Assembly: GCA_020161775.1 (NCBI GenBank)
Contig: JAIUOW010000002.1
Span: 245,964-309,963, forward strand
Length of the DNA: 64,000 bases
Origin: Pseudomonadota bacterium
GTDB lineage: Bacteria > Pseudomonadota > Gammaproteobacteria > Burkholderiales > Burkholderiaceae_C
Reading direction: 5' to 3'
Shown here: in pieces, positions 9,871-18,797 of the stretch
Position numbering within the stretch: position 1 is the stretch's first letter
How the letters are laid out: each line of letters starts with the position of its first letter
Made by a program: the position numbers and the translations under genes
Notes under the pieces: generated by a model
Seen by the model: the letters and a program-made list of their open reading frames with translations, nothing else
Database searches by the model: none
What the model was told of the DNA's origin: nothing

Positions 9871-10236
9871 ATGTTGACCAAAAAAGAGCAGCGTCTTCGC
9901 CGGGCCCGTCAGACCCGCATCCGCATCGCCACGCAAGGCGTTGCGCGCCTGACGGTGAACCGTACCAATCTGCACATTTATGCCAGCGTGATCTCCGGCG
10001 ACGGTGCCAAGATCCTGGCCAGCGCCTCCACGGCGGAAGCCGATGTGCGCAAGTCGCTCGGCGGCTCGGGCAAGGGTGGCAACACCGCTGCCGCCCAGGC
10101 CATTGGCAAGCGCATCGCTGAAAAGGCGAAGGCTGCAGGCGTCGAGAAAGTGGCATTTGATCGCGCAGGTTTTGCGTACCACGGCCGCGTCAAGGCGCTG
10201 GCTGATGCTGCGCGTGAAGCCGGCCTCCAGTTCTAA
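9871..10236 (+). CDS. rplR: 50S ribosomal protein L18
   Basis: Encodes 121 aa. L18 binds 5S rRNA together with L5. The C-terminal region ([20 protein letters not shown]) is the family signature. AAGGAG lies 9 nt before the ATG. Confidence 0.98.
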   Translation: MLTKKEQRLRRARQTRIRIATQGVARLTVNRTNLHIYASVISGDGAKILASASTAEADVRKSLGGSGKGGNTAAAQAIGKRIAEKAKAAGVEKVAFDRAGFAYHGRVKALADAAREAGLQF

Positions 10237-10253
10237 CGGACACGGATACAGAC

Positions 10254-10772
10254 ATGGCAAAAGTTCAAGCTAAGACGCAAGGTGACGGTCCGGAAGACGG
10301 CCTGCGCGAGAAAATGATCGCGGTCAACCGCGTTACCAAGGTGGTCAAGGGTGGCCGTATCCTCGGTTTCGCCGCGCTGACCGTGGTAGGCGACGGTGAT
10401 GGCAAGGTTGGCATGGGCAAGGGCAAGTCCAAGGAAGTGCCCGCTGCCGTGCAAAAGGCCATGGAAGAGGCCCGCCGCAACATGACGAAGGTGTCTCTGC
10501 GCAACGGTACGATCCATCACAACGTGACCGGCCACCACGGTGCTGCTACGGTCATGATGGCGCCGGCTCCCAAGGGTACCGGCATCATTGCTGGCGGTCC
10601 GATGCGCGCCGTGTTTGAAGTCATGGGTATTACCGACATCGTGGCCAAGAGTCATGGTTCGTCCAACCCCTACAACATGGTCCGCGCCACGTTCGACGCG
10701 CTGAAGAATTCCACGACCCCCTCGGAAGTGGCATCCAAGCGCGGCAAGAGCGTTGAAGAAATCTTCGCGTAA
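10254..10772 (+). CDS. rpsE: 30S ribosomal protein S5
   Basis: Encodes 172 aa. S5 supports translational accuracy at the mRNA entry channel. The double-stranded-RNA-binding-like N-domain starts [18 protein letters not shown] and is followed by the [13 protein letters not shown] loop. The ribosome-binding site is weak, which fits coupling to rplR 17 nt upstream. Confidence 0.98.
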   Translation: MAKVQAKTQGDGPEDGLREKMIAVNRVTKVVKGGRILGFAALTVVGDGDGKVGMGKGKSKEVPAAVQKAMEEARRNMTKVSLRNGTIHHNVTGHHGAATVMMAPAPKGTGIIAGGPMRAVFEVMGITDIVAKSHGSSNPYNMVRATFDALKNSTTPSEVASKRGKSVEEIFA

Positions 10773-10786
10773 CCGGAAGCCATCAA

Positions 10787-10969
10787 ATGACGACGCAACA
10801 AACTGTCAAGATCAAGCTGGTCCGCAGCCCGATCGGCACCAAGGAATCGCATCGCGCCACCGTTCGCGGCCTGGGTCTGCGCAAGCTCAACAGCGTGAGC
10901 GAGCTGCAGGACACGCCCGCCGTGCGCGGCATGATCAACAAGATCAGCTATCTGGTCCAAGTGCTCTAA
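10787..10969 (+). CDS. rpmD: 50S ribosomal protein L30
   Basis: Encodes 60 aa, standard for bacterial L30, with the conserved [20 protein letters not shown] segment. It packs near the 23S/5S rRNA interface and lies 14 nt after rpsE and 10 nt before rplO, the usual order. Confidence 0.98.
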   Translation: MTTQQTVKIKLVRSPIGTKESHRATVRGLGLRKLNSVSELQDTPAVRGMINKISYLVQVL

Positions 10970-10979
10970 AGGTTTCAAG

Positions 10980-11411
10980 ATGGAACTCAACACAATCAAG
11001 CCCGCAGCGGGTGCCAAGCATGCCAAGCGCCGTGTCGGCCGTGGCATCGGCTCCGGCCTGGGCAAGACCGCGGGCCGCGGTCACAAGGGTCAAAAATCCC
11101 GCTCGGGCGGCTACCACAAGGTCGGCTTCGAAGGCGGCCAGATGCCGCTGCAGCGCCGTCTGCCCAAGCGCGGCTTCAAGTCGCATTTGCTGAAGTTCAA
11201 CGCCGAAGTTACCTTGGCTGACCTGGATCAGCTCGGTGCCGCCGAGGTGGACCTCCTGACGCTCAAGCAGGCTGGCTTGGTGGGCGAGCTGGCCAAGGTC
11301 GTCAAGGTCATCAAGACCGGCGAGCTGACCAAGGCTGTCAAGCTGACAGGCATTGGCGCGACCGCGGGTGCCAAGGCTGCCATTGAGGCAGCTGGTGGCA
11401 GCCTGGCCTGA
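10980..11411 (+). CDS. rplO: 50S ribosomal protein L15
   Basis: Encodes 143 aa. L15 is a 23S-binding assembly protein. The Gly-rich extended N-terminus ([20 protein letters not shown]) that threads into rRNA is clear. It immediately precedes secY, as in most bacteria. Confidence 0.98.
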   Translation: MELNTIKPAAGAKHAKRRVGRGIGSGLGKTAGRGHKGQKSRSGGYHKVGFEGGQMPLQRRLPKRGFKSHLLKFNAEVTLADLDQLGAAEVDLLTLKQAGLVGELAKVVKVIKTGELTKAVKLTGIGATAGAKAAIEAAGGSLA

Positions 11412-11437
11412 TCCGACTGAGTCGAAAGAAAGCAGCA

Positions 11438-12757
11438 GTGGCTACCAGCGCAGCTCAAATTGCAAAAACCGGGAAATTCGGCGACCTGCGTCGCCGTCTG
11501 GTGTTCTTGCTGCTCGCGCTCGTCGTGTACCGCGTGGGCGCGCACATTCCTGTTCCCGGGATTGATCCGGCCCAGTTGCAGCAGCTCTTCAAGGGCCAGC
11601 AAGGCGGCATCCTGAGCCTGTTCAACATGTTCTCGGGCGGGGCACTGTCCCGGTTCACCGTGTTTGCACTGGGGATCATGCCGTATATCTCGGCGTCGAT
11701 CATCATGCAGCTGCTGACCTACGTGCTGCCGACGTTCGAGCAGCTCAAGAAGGAAGGCGAAAGCGGCCGCCGCAAGATCACCCAGTACACCCGCTATGGC
11801 ACCTTGGGCTTGGCACTCTTCCAGTCCTTGGGTATTGCGATTGCGCTGGAAAGCTCCGCTGGCCTGGTACTCAATCCAGGCTTCGGTTTCCGCATGACGG
11901 CTGTGGTCAGCCTGACCGCTGGCACGATGTTTCTGATGTGGCTTGGTGAGCAGATCACCGAGCGGGGGCTGGGCAACGGCATCTCCATCCTGATCTTTGC
12001 CGGCATTGCCGCGGGCTTGCCCAGTGCGGTCGGCGGATTGCTGGAGCTGGTACGTACCGGCGCCATGAGCATTCTGGCGGCGGTGTTCATCGTGGCACTC
12101 GTCATTCTGGTGACCTACTTCGTGGTGTTCGTGGAACGCGGTCAGCGAAAGATACTGGTCAATTACGCGCGCCGGCAGGTGGGCAACAAGGTGTATGGCG
12201 GTCAATCGTCGCACCTGCCGCTGAAGCTGAACATGGCCGGCGTGATTCCGCCGATCTTCGCGTCGTCCATCATCCTGCTGCCCGCCACGGTGGTGAGCTG
12301 GTTCAGCACGGGTGACGCCATGCGCTGGCTCAAGGATATCGCCGGCATGCTGACGCCGGGGCAGCCGATCTACGTGATGCTGTACGCCAGCGCCATTGTG
12401 TTTTTCTGTTTCTTCTATACGGCCCTGGTGTTCAACAGCCGTGAGACGGCAGACAACCTCAAGAAGAGCGGCGCCTTCATTCCCGGCATTCGTCCGGGTG
12501 ACCAGACGGCGCGTTACATTGACAAGATCCTGGTGCGTTTGACGCTGGCGGGTGCTGTGTACATCACGTTTGTGTGCCTGCTGCCTGAGTTTCTGATTCT
12601 CAAGTACAACGTGCCGTTCTATTTTGGCGGTACGTCGCTGCTGATCATTGTGGTGGTGACCATGGACTTCATGGCCCAGGTCCAAAATTACATGATGTCG
12701 CAGCAGTACGAATCATTGTTGAAGAAAGCCAATTTCAAGACATCCCTGGGTGGTTGA
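11438..12757 (+). CDS. secY: Preprotein translocase subunit SecY
   Basis: Encodes 439 aa with ten predicted membrane segments. SecY forms the protein-conducting channel of the Sec translocon with SecE and SecG. Recognisable pieces include the early [14 protein letters not shown] segment, the plug/TM2 region with [20 protein letters not shown], and the cytosolic loop before TM10. The start is a GTG at 11438 with only a weak AAAGAAAG upstream. Its stop overlaps a TTG at 12754 in the infA frame. Confidence 0.98.
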   Translation: MATSAAQIAKTGKFGDLRRRLVFLLLALVVYRVGAHIPVPGIDPAQLQQLFKGQQGGILSLFNMFSGGALSRFTVFALGIMPYISASIIMQLLTYVLPTFEQLKKEGESGRRKITQYTRYGTLGLALFQSLGIAIALESSAGLVLNPGFGFRMTAVVSLTAGTMFLMWLGEQITERGLGNGISILIFAGIAAGLPSAVGGLLELVRTGAMSILAAVFIVALVILVTYFVVFVERGQRKILVNYARRQVGNKVYGGQSSHLPLKLNMAGVIPPIFASSIILLPATVVSWFSTGDAMRWLKDIAGMLTPGQPIYVMLYASAIVFFCFFYTALVFNSRETADNLKKSGAFIPGIRPGDQTARYIDKILVRLTLAGAVYITFVCLLPEFLILKYNVPFYFGGTSLLIIVVVTMDFMAQVQNYMMSQQYESLLKKANFKTSLGG

Positions 12758-12762
12758 AGCAG

Positions 12763-12981
12763 ATGTCGAAAGACGATGTCATCCAGATGCAGGGTGAGGT
12801 TGTTGAGAACCTGCCGAACGCTACGTTTCGGGTGAAGTTGGAAAACGGGCACGTGGTGCTCGGGCATATTTCGGGAAAGATGCGGATGCATTACATCCGC
12901 ATCCTCCCAGGTGACAAGGTCACCGTTGAGTTGACGCCCTACGACTTGTCGCGGGCTAGGATTGTGTTTAGGGCTAAGTAA
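12763..12981 (+). CDS. infA: Translation initiation factor IF-1
   Basis: Encodes 72 aa from the ATG at 12763 ([19 protein letters not shown]), the standard IF-1 size, with one S1-like OB fold. IF-1 occupies the 30S A site during initiation. A TTG at 12754 overlapping the secY stop would add three residues. The GC content is slightly lower at its 3' end. Confidence 0.97.
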   Translation: MSKDDVIQMQGEVVENLPNATFRVKLENGHVVLGHISGKMRMHYIRILPGDKVTVELTPYDLSRARIVFRAK

Positions 12982-13015
12982 TTTTTTTGGCCAGTTTGAG
13001 TTTTAGGAGAACGAC

Positions 13016-13129
13016 ATGAGAGTTTCGGCTTCGGTCAAGAAAATCTGCCGCAACTGCAAAATCATCCGCCGCAAGGGCGTTGTGCGCGTGATCTGCACGG
13101 ATCCGCGTCACAAGCAGCGCCAAGGCTGA
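13016..13129 (+). CDS. rpmJ: 50S ribosomal protein L36
   Basis: Encodes 37 aa starting [20 protein letters not shown]11, C14, C27 and H32 form the zinc site, so this is the C+ (zinc-binding) L36 form. AGGAGA lies 8 nt before the ATG. The spc-alpha order infA-rpmJ-rpsM is conserved here. Confidence 0.97.
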   Translation: MRVSASVKKICRNCKIIRRKGVVRVICTDPRHKQRQG

Positions 13130-13153
13130 TCGCAAGAGTTATAGAGGACGAAC

Positions 13154-13519
13154 ATGGCACGTATCGCTGGCATCAACATTCCGCCGCATCAGCATGCAGA
13201 AATCGGCTTGACCGCCATTTTTGGCATCGGTCGCACCCGCGCTCGCAAGATCTGCGAAGCCACCGGCATTCCTTACGCCAAGAAGGTCAAGGACCTGACG
13301 GACGGGGATCTGGAAAAAATCCGCGACCAGATTGCGAACATCACGATCGAGGGTGACCTGCGTCGTGAGACGACCATGAACATCAAGCGTTTGATGGACA
13401 TTGGTTGCTACCGTGGTTTCCGCCATCGCCGCGGCCTGCCCATGCGCGGCCAGCGTACGCGCACCAACGCCCGTACCCGCAAGGGTCCGCGCAAGGCCGC
13501 TCAGGCCCTCAAGAAATAA
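13154..13519 (+). CDS. rpsM: 30S ribosomal protein S13
   Basis: Encodes 121 aa. S13 sits in the 30S head, contacts P-site tRNA and bridges to the 50S. It starts [19 protein letters not shown] and has the conserved [20 protein letters not shown] tail that reaches the P site. AGAGGA precedes it. Confidence 0.98.
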   Translation: MARIAGINIPPHQHAEIGLTAIFGIGRTRARKICEATGIPYAKKVKDLTDGDLEKIRDQIANITIEGDLRRETTMNIKRLMDIGCYRGFRHRRGLPMRGQRTRTNARTRKGPRKAAQALKK

Positions 13520-13537
13520 TCGGGAAAGAGATAAGTC

Positions 13538-13942
13538 ATGGCAAAAGCTCCCGCCAATAACGCCGCACAACGTGTGCGCAAGAAGGTTCGCAAGAATGTG
13601 TCCGACGGTGTCGCGCACGTTCACGCTTCCTTCAACAACACCATCATCACGATCACCGACCGTCAAGGCAACGCCCTGTCATGGGCTTCGTCCGGCGGAC
13701 AAGGCTTCAAGGGTTCGCGCAAGTCCACCCCCTTCGCCGCGCAGGTTGCGTCCGAAGTGGCGGGCCGCGCTGCCATTGAGCAGGGCATCAAGAACCTTGA
13801 CGTTGAAATCAAGGGCCCCGGTCCTGGCCGTGAGTCTTCGGTGCGCGCCCTGGCCGCACTGGGCATCCGCATCAACTCCATTGCTGACGTGACGCCGGTT
13901 CCGCACAACGGCTGCCGTCCGCAAAAACGTCGTCGTATCTGA
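13538..13942 (+). CDS. rpsK: 30S ribosomal protein S11
   Basis: Encodes 134 aa. S11 lies on the 30S platform near the E site. Family motifs [20 protein letters not shown] and the C-terminal [15 protein letters not shown] are present. It is 18 nt after rpsM and separated from rpsD by 122 nt containing three stem-loops. Confidence 0.98.
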   Translation: MAKAPANNAAQRVRKKVRKNVSDGVAHVHASFNNTIITITDRQGNALSWASSGGQGFKGSRKSTPFAAQVASEVAGRAAIEQGIKNLDVEIKGPGPGRESSVRALAALGIRINSIADVTPVPHNGCRPQKRRRI

Positions 13943-13944
13943 TC

Positions 13945-14042
13945 GCGCCCGCAATCAGATTGCGGCGCAACCAGACAAGTTTTTTCAACCAAGCCCACCG
14001 CCAGCGCCCTAGGCTGCTGGCTCCCACGGCAACTGGCCGTGG
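13945..14042 (+). promoter_or_regulatory. Three consecutive stem-loops in the rpsK-rpsD spacer
   Basis: Hairpin 1: 13945-13955 with 13959-13968 (10 pairs, one bulged C, loop CAG). Hairpin 2: GCCAGCGCC (14000-14008) with GGC-T-GCTGGC (14012-14021). Hairpin 3: CCACGGC (14024-14030) with GCCGTGG (14036-14042). A run of six T (13980-13985) follows the first but is 11 nt away from it. S4 is the known translational repressor of the alpha operon in E. coli, so a regulatory or processing role is plausible but unproven. Confidence 0.45.
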
Positions 14043-14064
14043 CAGATGATTCAAAGGAAGCAAC

Positions 14065-14688
14065 GTGGCACGTTACCTCGGCCCCAAGGCCAAACTCTCC
14101 CGCCGTGAAGGCACCGACCTGTTCCTGAAGAGCGCCCGCCGCTCCATCGCGGACAAGGCCAAATTCGACTCCAAGCCCGGCCAGCATGGCCGCACCTCGG
14201 GTCAGCGTACGTCCGACTTCGGTCTGCAACTGCGTGAAAAGCAGAAGGTCAAGCGCATGTACGGCGTGCTCGAAAAGCAGTTCCGCCGCTATTTCGCTGA
14301 AGCCGACCGCCGCAAGGGCAACACCGGCGCCAACCTGCTGTTCATTCTCGAATCGCGCCTGGACAACGTTGTCTATCGCATGGGCTTTGGTTCCACCCGC
14401 GCCGAAGCCCGCCAGCTCGTGTCGCACAAGGCCATCACCGTGAACGGCAAGCCGGTCAACATCCCGTCGTACCTGGTGAAGACCGGTGACGTGGTGGCCG
14501 TGCGCGACAAGTCCAAGACGCAAAGCCGCGTGGTCGAGGCCCTGCAGCTTGCCCAGCAAGTGGGCATTCCGGCCTGGGTGGAAGTCAACGCCGACAAGGC
14601 CGAAGGTACCTTCAAGAAGGTTCCTGACCGCGACGAATTCGCGGCCGACATCAACGAATCGCTGATCGTCGAACTGTATTCGCGTTAA
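14065..14688 (+). CDS. rpsD: 30S ribosomal protein S4
   Basis: Encodes 207 aa from a GTG at 14065 ([20 protein letters not shown]) with AAAGGAAG upstream. S4 nucleates 16S rRNA folding and binds RNA through its S4 domain (about residues 98-160; [20 protein letters not shown]). In this operon it lies just before rpoA, the usual alpha-operon order. Confidence 0.98.
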   Translation: MARYLGPKAKLSRREGTDLFLKSARRSIADKAKFDSKPGQHGRTSGQRTSDFGLQLREKQKVKRMYGVLEKQFRRYFAEADRRKGNTGANLLFILESRLDNVVYRMGFGSTRAEARQLVSHKAITVNGKPVNIPSYLVKTGDVVAVRDKSKTQSRVVEALQLAQQVGIPAWVEVNADKAEGTFKKVPDRDEFAADINESLIVELYSR

Positions 14689-14827
14689 TGCTTCTTGACG
14701 AAGCGCGCGGGGTGGCCGTGCCATCCCGCCATTGAGTTTTCTGTTCCCTGCGTGTGGGGCACCTTGCGCAGGGCACTTCACCAGCCTTACCGGTGTAACG
14801 AGCCGGGGGTATTGAGAGGAAGTCTGA

Positions 14828-15817
14828 ATGCAAACGAACTTGCTGAAACCCAAAGCCATCAACGTGGAACACCTTGGCGCCGACCGTGCCAAAGTGACCC
14901 TGGAGCCGTTCGAGCGCGGCTACGGCCACACGCTGGGCAACGCCCTGCGCCGTGTGCTGCTGTCGTCCATGGTGGGTTATGCAGCAACTGAAGTCACCAT
15001 CGCTGGTGTCCTGCACGAGTACTCGTCGATCGACGGCGTTCAGGAAGACGTGGTCAGCATCCTGCTGAACCTCAAGGGCGTGGTGTTCAAGCTGCACAAC
15101 CGCGACGAAGTCACGCTGAGCCTGCGCAAGGATGGCGAAGGCATCGTCACTGCTGCCGACATCCAGACGCCGCACGACGTCGAGATCATCAACCCCGGCC
15201 ATGTGATCGCCCACCTGTCGCAAGGCGGCAAGATCGACATGCAGATCAAGGTTGAGAAGGGCCGTGGCTATGTACCCGGCACCATGCGCCGCTACGGCGA
15301 CGAGCCCACCAAGTCGATTGGCCGCATTGTGCTGGACGCATCCTTCTCCCCGGTCAAGCGCGTGAGCTACACCGTCGAGAGCGCACGTGTTGAACAGCGT
15401 ACCGACCTGGACAAGCTGGTGGTGGAGATCGAGACCAACGGCGCGATCACCGCGGAAGATGCGGTGCGTGCCTCGGCCAAGATCCTGGTGGAGCAGCTGG
15501 CTGTGTTTGCGCAGCTTGAAGGCAGCGAACTCGCCGCTTTCGACGCACCGGTGCAGCGTAACAACCAGCAGTTCGACCCGATCCTGCTGCGCCCGGTGGA
15601 CGAGCTTGAGCTCACCGTGCGTTCGGCCAACTGCCTGAAGGCCGAAAACATCTATTACATCGGTGACCTGATCCAGCGCACCGAGAACGAGCTGCTCAAG
15701 ACCCCCAACCTGGGTCGCAAGTCGCTCAACGAAATCAAGGAAGTCCTTGCCTCGCGTGGCCTCACGCTGGGCATGAAGCTGGAAAGCTGGCCCCCGGCCG
15801 GTCTGGACAAGCGTTGA
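14828..15817 (+). CDS. rpoA: RNA polymerase alpha subunit
   Basis: Encodes 329 aa with the N-terminal assembly domain (the [18 protein letters not shown] segment) and the C-terminal DNA/activator-binding domain ([20 protein letters not shown] near residue 275). Two alpha subunits scaffold beta and beta'. GAGAGGAAG lies upstream. The 139-nt spacer after rpsD has a 7-bp hairpin (14746-14752 with 14767-14773). Confidence 0.98.
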   Translation: MQTNLLKPKAINVEHLGADRAKVTLEPFERGYGHTLGNALRRVLLSSMVGYAATEVTIAGVLHEYSSIDGVQEDVVSILLNLKGVVFKLHNRDEVTLSLRKDGEGIVTAADIQTPHDVEIINPGHVIAHLSQGGKIDMQIKVEKGRGYVPGTMRRYGDEPTKSIGRIVLDASFSPVKRVSYTVESARVEQRTDLDKLVVEIETNGAITAEDAVRASAKILVEQLAVFAQLEGSELAAFDAPVQRNNQQFDPILLRPVDELELTVRSANCLKAENIYYIGDLIQRTENELLKTPNLGRKSLNEIKEVLASRGLTLGMKLESWPPAGLDKR

Positions 15818-15832
15818 TTTTTGAGGTGGAAA

Positions 15833-15854
15833 CAGGGCTGCGGTTGCAGCCCTG
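15833..15854 (+). promoter_or_regulatory. Perfect 9-bp stem-loop between rpoA and rplQ
   Basis: CAGGGCTGC-GGTT-GCAGCCCTG. No U-tract follows, so it is not a standard terminator. It may be an mRNA stabilising or partial attenuation element that lowers rplQ relative to rpoA. Confidence 0.45.
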
Positions 15855-15906
15855 AACCCGGGGTACCTGATACGGCCACGGAATTAATAAAGCAAAGGAA
15901 ACCATC

Positions 15907-16305
15907 ATGCGTCACGGCCACGGCCTTCGTAAACTCAACCGCACCAGCGAGCACCGCCTCGCCATGCTGCGCAACATGATGAACTCGCTCATCGAGCATG
16001 AAGTCATCAAGACCACCGTCCCCAAGGCCAAGGAACTGCGCCGCGTGGTGGAACCCATGATCACGCTGGCCAAGGAGCCGACGCTGGCCAACAAGCGCCT
16101 GGCATTTGACCGCCTGCGCAGCCGCGACAGCGTGACCAAGCTGTTTGCTGATCTGGGCCCGCGCTTCAAGACCCGCCCGGGCGGCTACACGCGCATCCTG
16201 AAAATGGGCTTCCGCGTGGGTGACAACGCGCCGATGGCCCTGGTCGAACTGGTTGACCGTCCTGAGGTTGCGGACGCTGCCCCAGAGCAGGCCGGCCAAG
16301 AGTAA
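15907..16305 (+). CDS. rplQ: 50S ribosomal protein L17
   Basis: Encodes 132 aa. L17 lies near the peptide exit tunnel. The N-terminus [20 protein letters not shown] is typical. AAAGGAA precedes the ATG. It is the last gene of the ribosomal operon here; the tRNA-fMet promoter -10 box lies 2 nt after its stop. Confidence 0.98.
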   Translation: MRHGHGLRKLNRTSEHRLAMLRNMMNSLIEHEVIKTTVPKAKELRRVVEPMITLAKEPTLANKRLAFDRLRSRDSVTKLFADLGPRFKTRPGGYTRILKMGFRVGDNAPMALVELVDRPEVADAAPEQAGQE

Positions 16306-16307
16306 GC

Positions 16308-16313
16308 TATAAT
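16308..16313 (+). promoter_or_regulatory. Consensus -10 box for tRNA-fMet
   Basis: A perfect TATAAT ends 10 nt before the mature tRNA 5' end. No good -35 is seen at 16-18 nt, so strength may depend on other features, or the tRNA may be co-transcribed from rplQ. Confidence 0.55.
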
Positions 16314-16323
16314 TCCATCTTGC

Positions 16324-16400
<77 letters not shown>

Positions 16401-16427
16401 ACATTCCAGCGGTCTTCGCTGAAAGCA

Positions 16428-16454
16428 AACGCCCACTCACCAGTGGGCGTTTTT
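16428..16454 (+). terminator. Rho-independent terminator after tRNA-fMet
   Basis: AACGCCCACT (16428-16437), loop CACC, AGTGGGCGTT (16442-16451), then a T-run ending at 16454. A perfect 10-bp stem with a U-tract. Confidence 0.92.
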
Positions 16455-16618
16455 GTTTCTGGCCCAAATTTGGCCCATCGCTAGCCCACTTTTGGCCCAC
16501 GGATCTTCGCAGTTTGCTTTGCGACCATTGGGTGCGCGACAGTGACCTATAGGACGCCGCTGTTTGCCGGCGGCGTGCTGATGGAGAGCTTCCTGCCCTG
16601 TACCTTGTGCGTAGGGGT

Positions 16619-16993
16619 CTGAAGAAGCAGGTCATAGCGCCGTTCGACGCTCCGCATGAGTTCCTGGACGAGGGCCGCCGTGAGCGGCAGGTGCGCGAGA
16701 TAGAGCAGGACACTCCCTTGATGCGGGCGCTCGGCCTCGCGCACCACTGGCAGCGTCTGTAGGACGAAGGTCGGTTCAGTCTGATGACCGAGATCGCTGC
16801 GGCCTCAGGCATCGACCTCGGCCAAGCCATCATGATGAGCAGACTGGCACAACTAGCCCCCGACCTGCTCGAAGCCATCGCCTTGGGACGGCTCGAGGTG
16901 GTCGTCAGGCAGTTGCTACGCGGCCAGTTGCCGGCGTCCTGGCTGGCGCAACGCGAGGCGCTGGTGGCGGGCTCGCTGACATTCGTGCTGTAG
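16619..16993 (+). pseudogene. Recombinase C-terminal remnant with internal stop
   Basis: One frame reads a tail like TPLMRALGLAHHWQRL, then a TAG stop, then DEGRFSLMTEIAAASGIDLG and LAQLAPDLLEAIALGR. This resembles the helix-turn-helix C-terminus of a common family of proteobacterial site-specific (serine-type) recombinases (pattern LVKALARAWRW...EIA...LAPDIVEAIL). The resolvase catalytic domain is missing upstream, and the frame is interrupted. It is a decayed mobile-element gene next to the tRNA. Family assignment is by pattern memory. Confidence 0.6.
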
Positions 16994-17190
16994 CGACACA
17001 CCGCCGCAAGGCCGTTTTCTTGTGCATTTCGTTGCCTCCCCGGTGGCGTGCTCCCGAGCAAGCGAAGATGCAAACTGATGGCCCGCATCCCACTGGCTCA
17101 GTTTTGCTGATGAATCAACACAGGATGTTTTTGCGGGGTTGGGTATGCTGATTTATTCTTGTTCAGAGCCTTATCCCTGATTCTGAGCAG

Positions 17191-17704
17191 TCACCTTGAC
17201 CCGGCGGCGCCAGCAGCGTGAGTCAGTGGCCCTGGCTCTACAAGCGCAACCACCGCATCCTCTTTTCCCGTCGTGATCAAGGTCCACAGGGCTCGGCACT
17301 TGTCCAGCGCGTCGTCCGATGCGTCCTCCAGTTGCTTGATCAGGTCCAACTCCAGTTCGGCACGCTGCTTGGCTTTGCGGCCGCCGTATTCCTCGACCAG
17401 GCGGTCGCCAGCGACGTTCATGGCCTTGATCAGCGCGTCTTCGTCGGTCCTGATGCCCTGCCAGAAGAAGCGATTGGTCATGGCTTCGCGGGGGAACTCC
17501 GCGATCCCTTTCAAGAGCGCGAACGCTTGACCCCAGGGCGACGACCACTCCGACTTCTGTGAGGGCAGACACCACACCGAACACGCTGAGTGCCGCCTGC
17601 GCGGCAACCTCGAAGGGCAATGCCGTCCCGTATCGACTGATTCCGGAGCTGACGCGCGGCTCCGGCCACACGAAGGGCATCTGCGGGACGATTGGCATGC
17701 TCAC
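17191..17704 (-). pseudogene. Unknown gene, apparently frameshifted
   Basis: From a GTG at 17704 (ATG at 17698) a coding-like frame begins SMPIVPQMPFVWPEP and loses coding character near position 17535. An overlapping frame then continues plausibly as QAFALLKGIAEFPREAMTNR and a charged helical region (AKQRAELELDLIKQLEDA), ending at 17191. Joining them across a one-base shift gives about 170 aa. I do not recognise the family. It is divergent from the BREX regulator. A sequencing error rather than a true pseudogene is possible. Confidence 0.45.
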
Positions 17705-17811
17705 GAGGCATCCTTGGGGGTTCGGTCACGCGGCGATTGAGAACCAAAGCCGCCTGGAGTCATCCACAAAGGTAATCACAATGCGGCGGATACAAACACT
17801 AAAACGATGCA

Positions 17812-17841
17812 TTGGAAACATTCTGGGGCGTCATATATACT
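17812..17841 (+). promoter_or_regulatory. Probable promoter of the BREX operon
   Basis: TTGGAA (17812-17817), an 18-nt spacer, then TATACT (17836-17841). A start near 17848 leaves a short leader before the regulator ATG at 17891. BrxR-type regulators are known to bind their own promoter, but I see no strong inverted repeat here. Confidence 0.55.
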
Positions 17842-17890
17842 TCCCGCAATAGCCCGTACCAGTATCGTTAACCCGAATGAGCACCCCAGG

Positions 17891-18796
17891 ATGTCGAACG
17901 AACAGCTCGCAGAACTCACCCAGCCGCAGCGCGACCGCCTCGCGTTCGTGGAGTTGCGCGTGCGCTTCATTGGAGAAATCCGCCGCCAGGACTTGGTCTC
18001 GCGTTTTGGAATCCAGTCAGCAGCGGCCAGCCGGGATCTGGGGCTGTATAAGGACCTTGCCCCGGGAAACATCGACTACGACTCCAAAGCCAAGACCTAC
18101 GTCTTGGGCCCGGATTTCCAGGCGGTATTCGACTTTCCCCCCGAGCGGGTTCTGTCTTGGTTGACCCAGGGCTTCGGTGATGGCGAGCCGATGCGACTAA
18201 AGGCATGGGTGGCTTGCGAAAGTCCATCGCGGCTGACGCACCCGGACCTGGACGTGCTGGCCAGCGTGACCCGGGCCATTCACCAGGAATGCCCGCTCGC
18301 GATCGAGTACCACTCCATCTCAAACGGCCAGGCCGAACGCCAGATCGTGCCGTTTGCGCTGATCGACAACGGGCTCAGGTGGCATGTCCGGGCCTTCGAC
18401 CGGAAGTCGCAGGAATTCCGAGACTTCGTGATCACGCGGATCACGCACCCCCGGGTCCTGAAGGGCGAGCGGCCCGATGCGCACGAGGCCAGCGATCAGG
18501 ACATTCAGTGGACGCGCATCGTGGAGCTTGAGCTTGTCCCGCATCCGGACCAGCCACGACCCGAGATCACGGTGATGGACTATGGGATGCAGGACGGGTC
18601 GCTGCGCATGAAGCTGCGCGCAGCAACTGCTGGCTACATCCTGCGCAAATGGAGCGTGGACTGCTCACCCGACCACAGCCTGCACGGCCATGAGTTCAGG
18701 CTGTGGCTGAAGGACCCGCTGGCGCTCTACGGCGTCAAGAACGCCCTGTTGGCGCCGGGCTATCGCTTTCCTGACAAGAACAAGGGAGAGCCATGA
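17891..18796 (+). CDS. brxR: WYL-domain transcriptional regulator, BrxR-like
   Basis: Encodes 301 aa. The N-terminus (about residues 10-60, with RQDLVSRFGIQSAAASRDL) is a winged helix-turn-helix. The middle (about 130-200) is a WYL-type ligand-sensing domain with LAIEYHSISNGQAERQIVPF and LRWHVRAFDRKSQEFRDFV. A C-terminal dimerisation part follows. This is the architecture of BrxR/CapW regulators that repress BREX, CBASS and other defence operons. The ATG at 17891 was preferred over 17807 because a promoter-like sequence overlaps the latter. It ends 1 nt before the helicase gene, so it heads the operon. Confidence 0.82.
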   Translation: MSNEQLAELTQPQRDRLAFVELRVRFIGEIRRQDLVSRFGIQSAAASRDLGLYKDLAPGNIDYDSKAKTYVLGPDFQAVFDFPPERVLSWLTQGFGDGEPMRLKAWVACESPSRLTHPDLDVLASVTRAIHQECPLAIEYHSISNGQAERQIVPFALIDNGLRWHVRAFDRKSQEFRDFVITRITHPRVLKGERPDAHEASDQDIQWTRIVELELVPHPDQPRPEITVMDYGMQDGSLRMKLRAATAGYILRKWSVDCSPDHSLHGHEFRLWLKDPLALYGVKNALLAPGYRFPDKNKGEP

Positions 18797-18797
18797 C

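Noticed and set aside
11228-12685. 485-codon minus-strand frame opposite secY, rich in His and Gln
   Set aside because: It is a high-GC antisense shadow of secY; composition is unnatural, and secY is certain.
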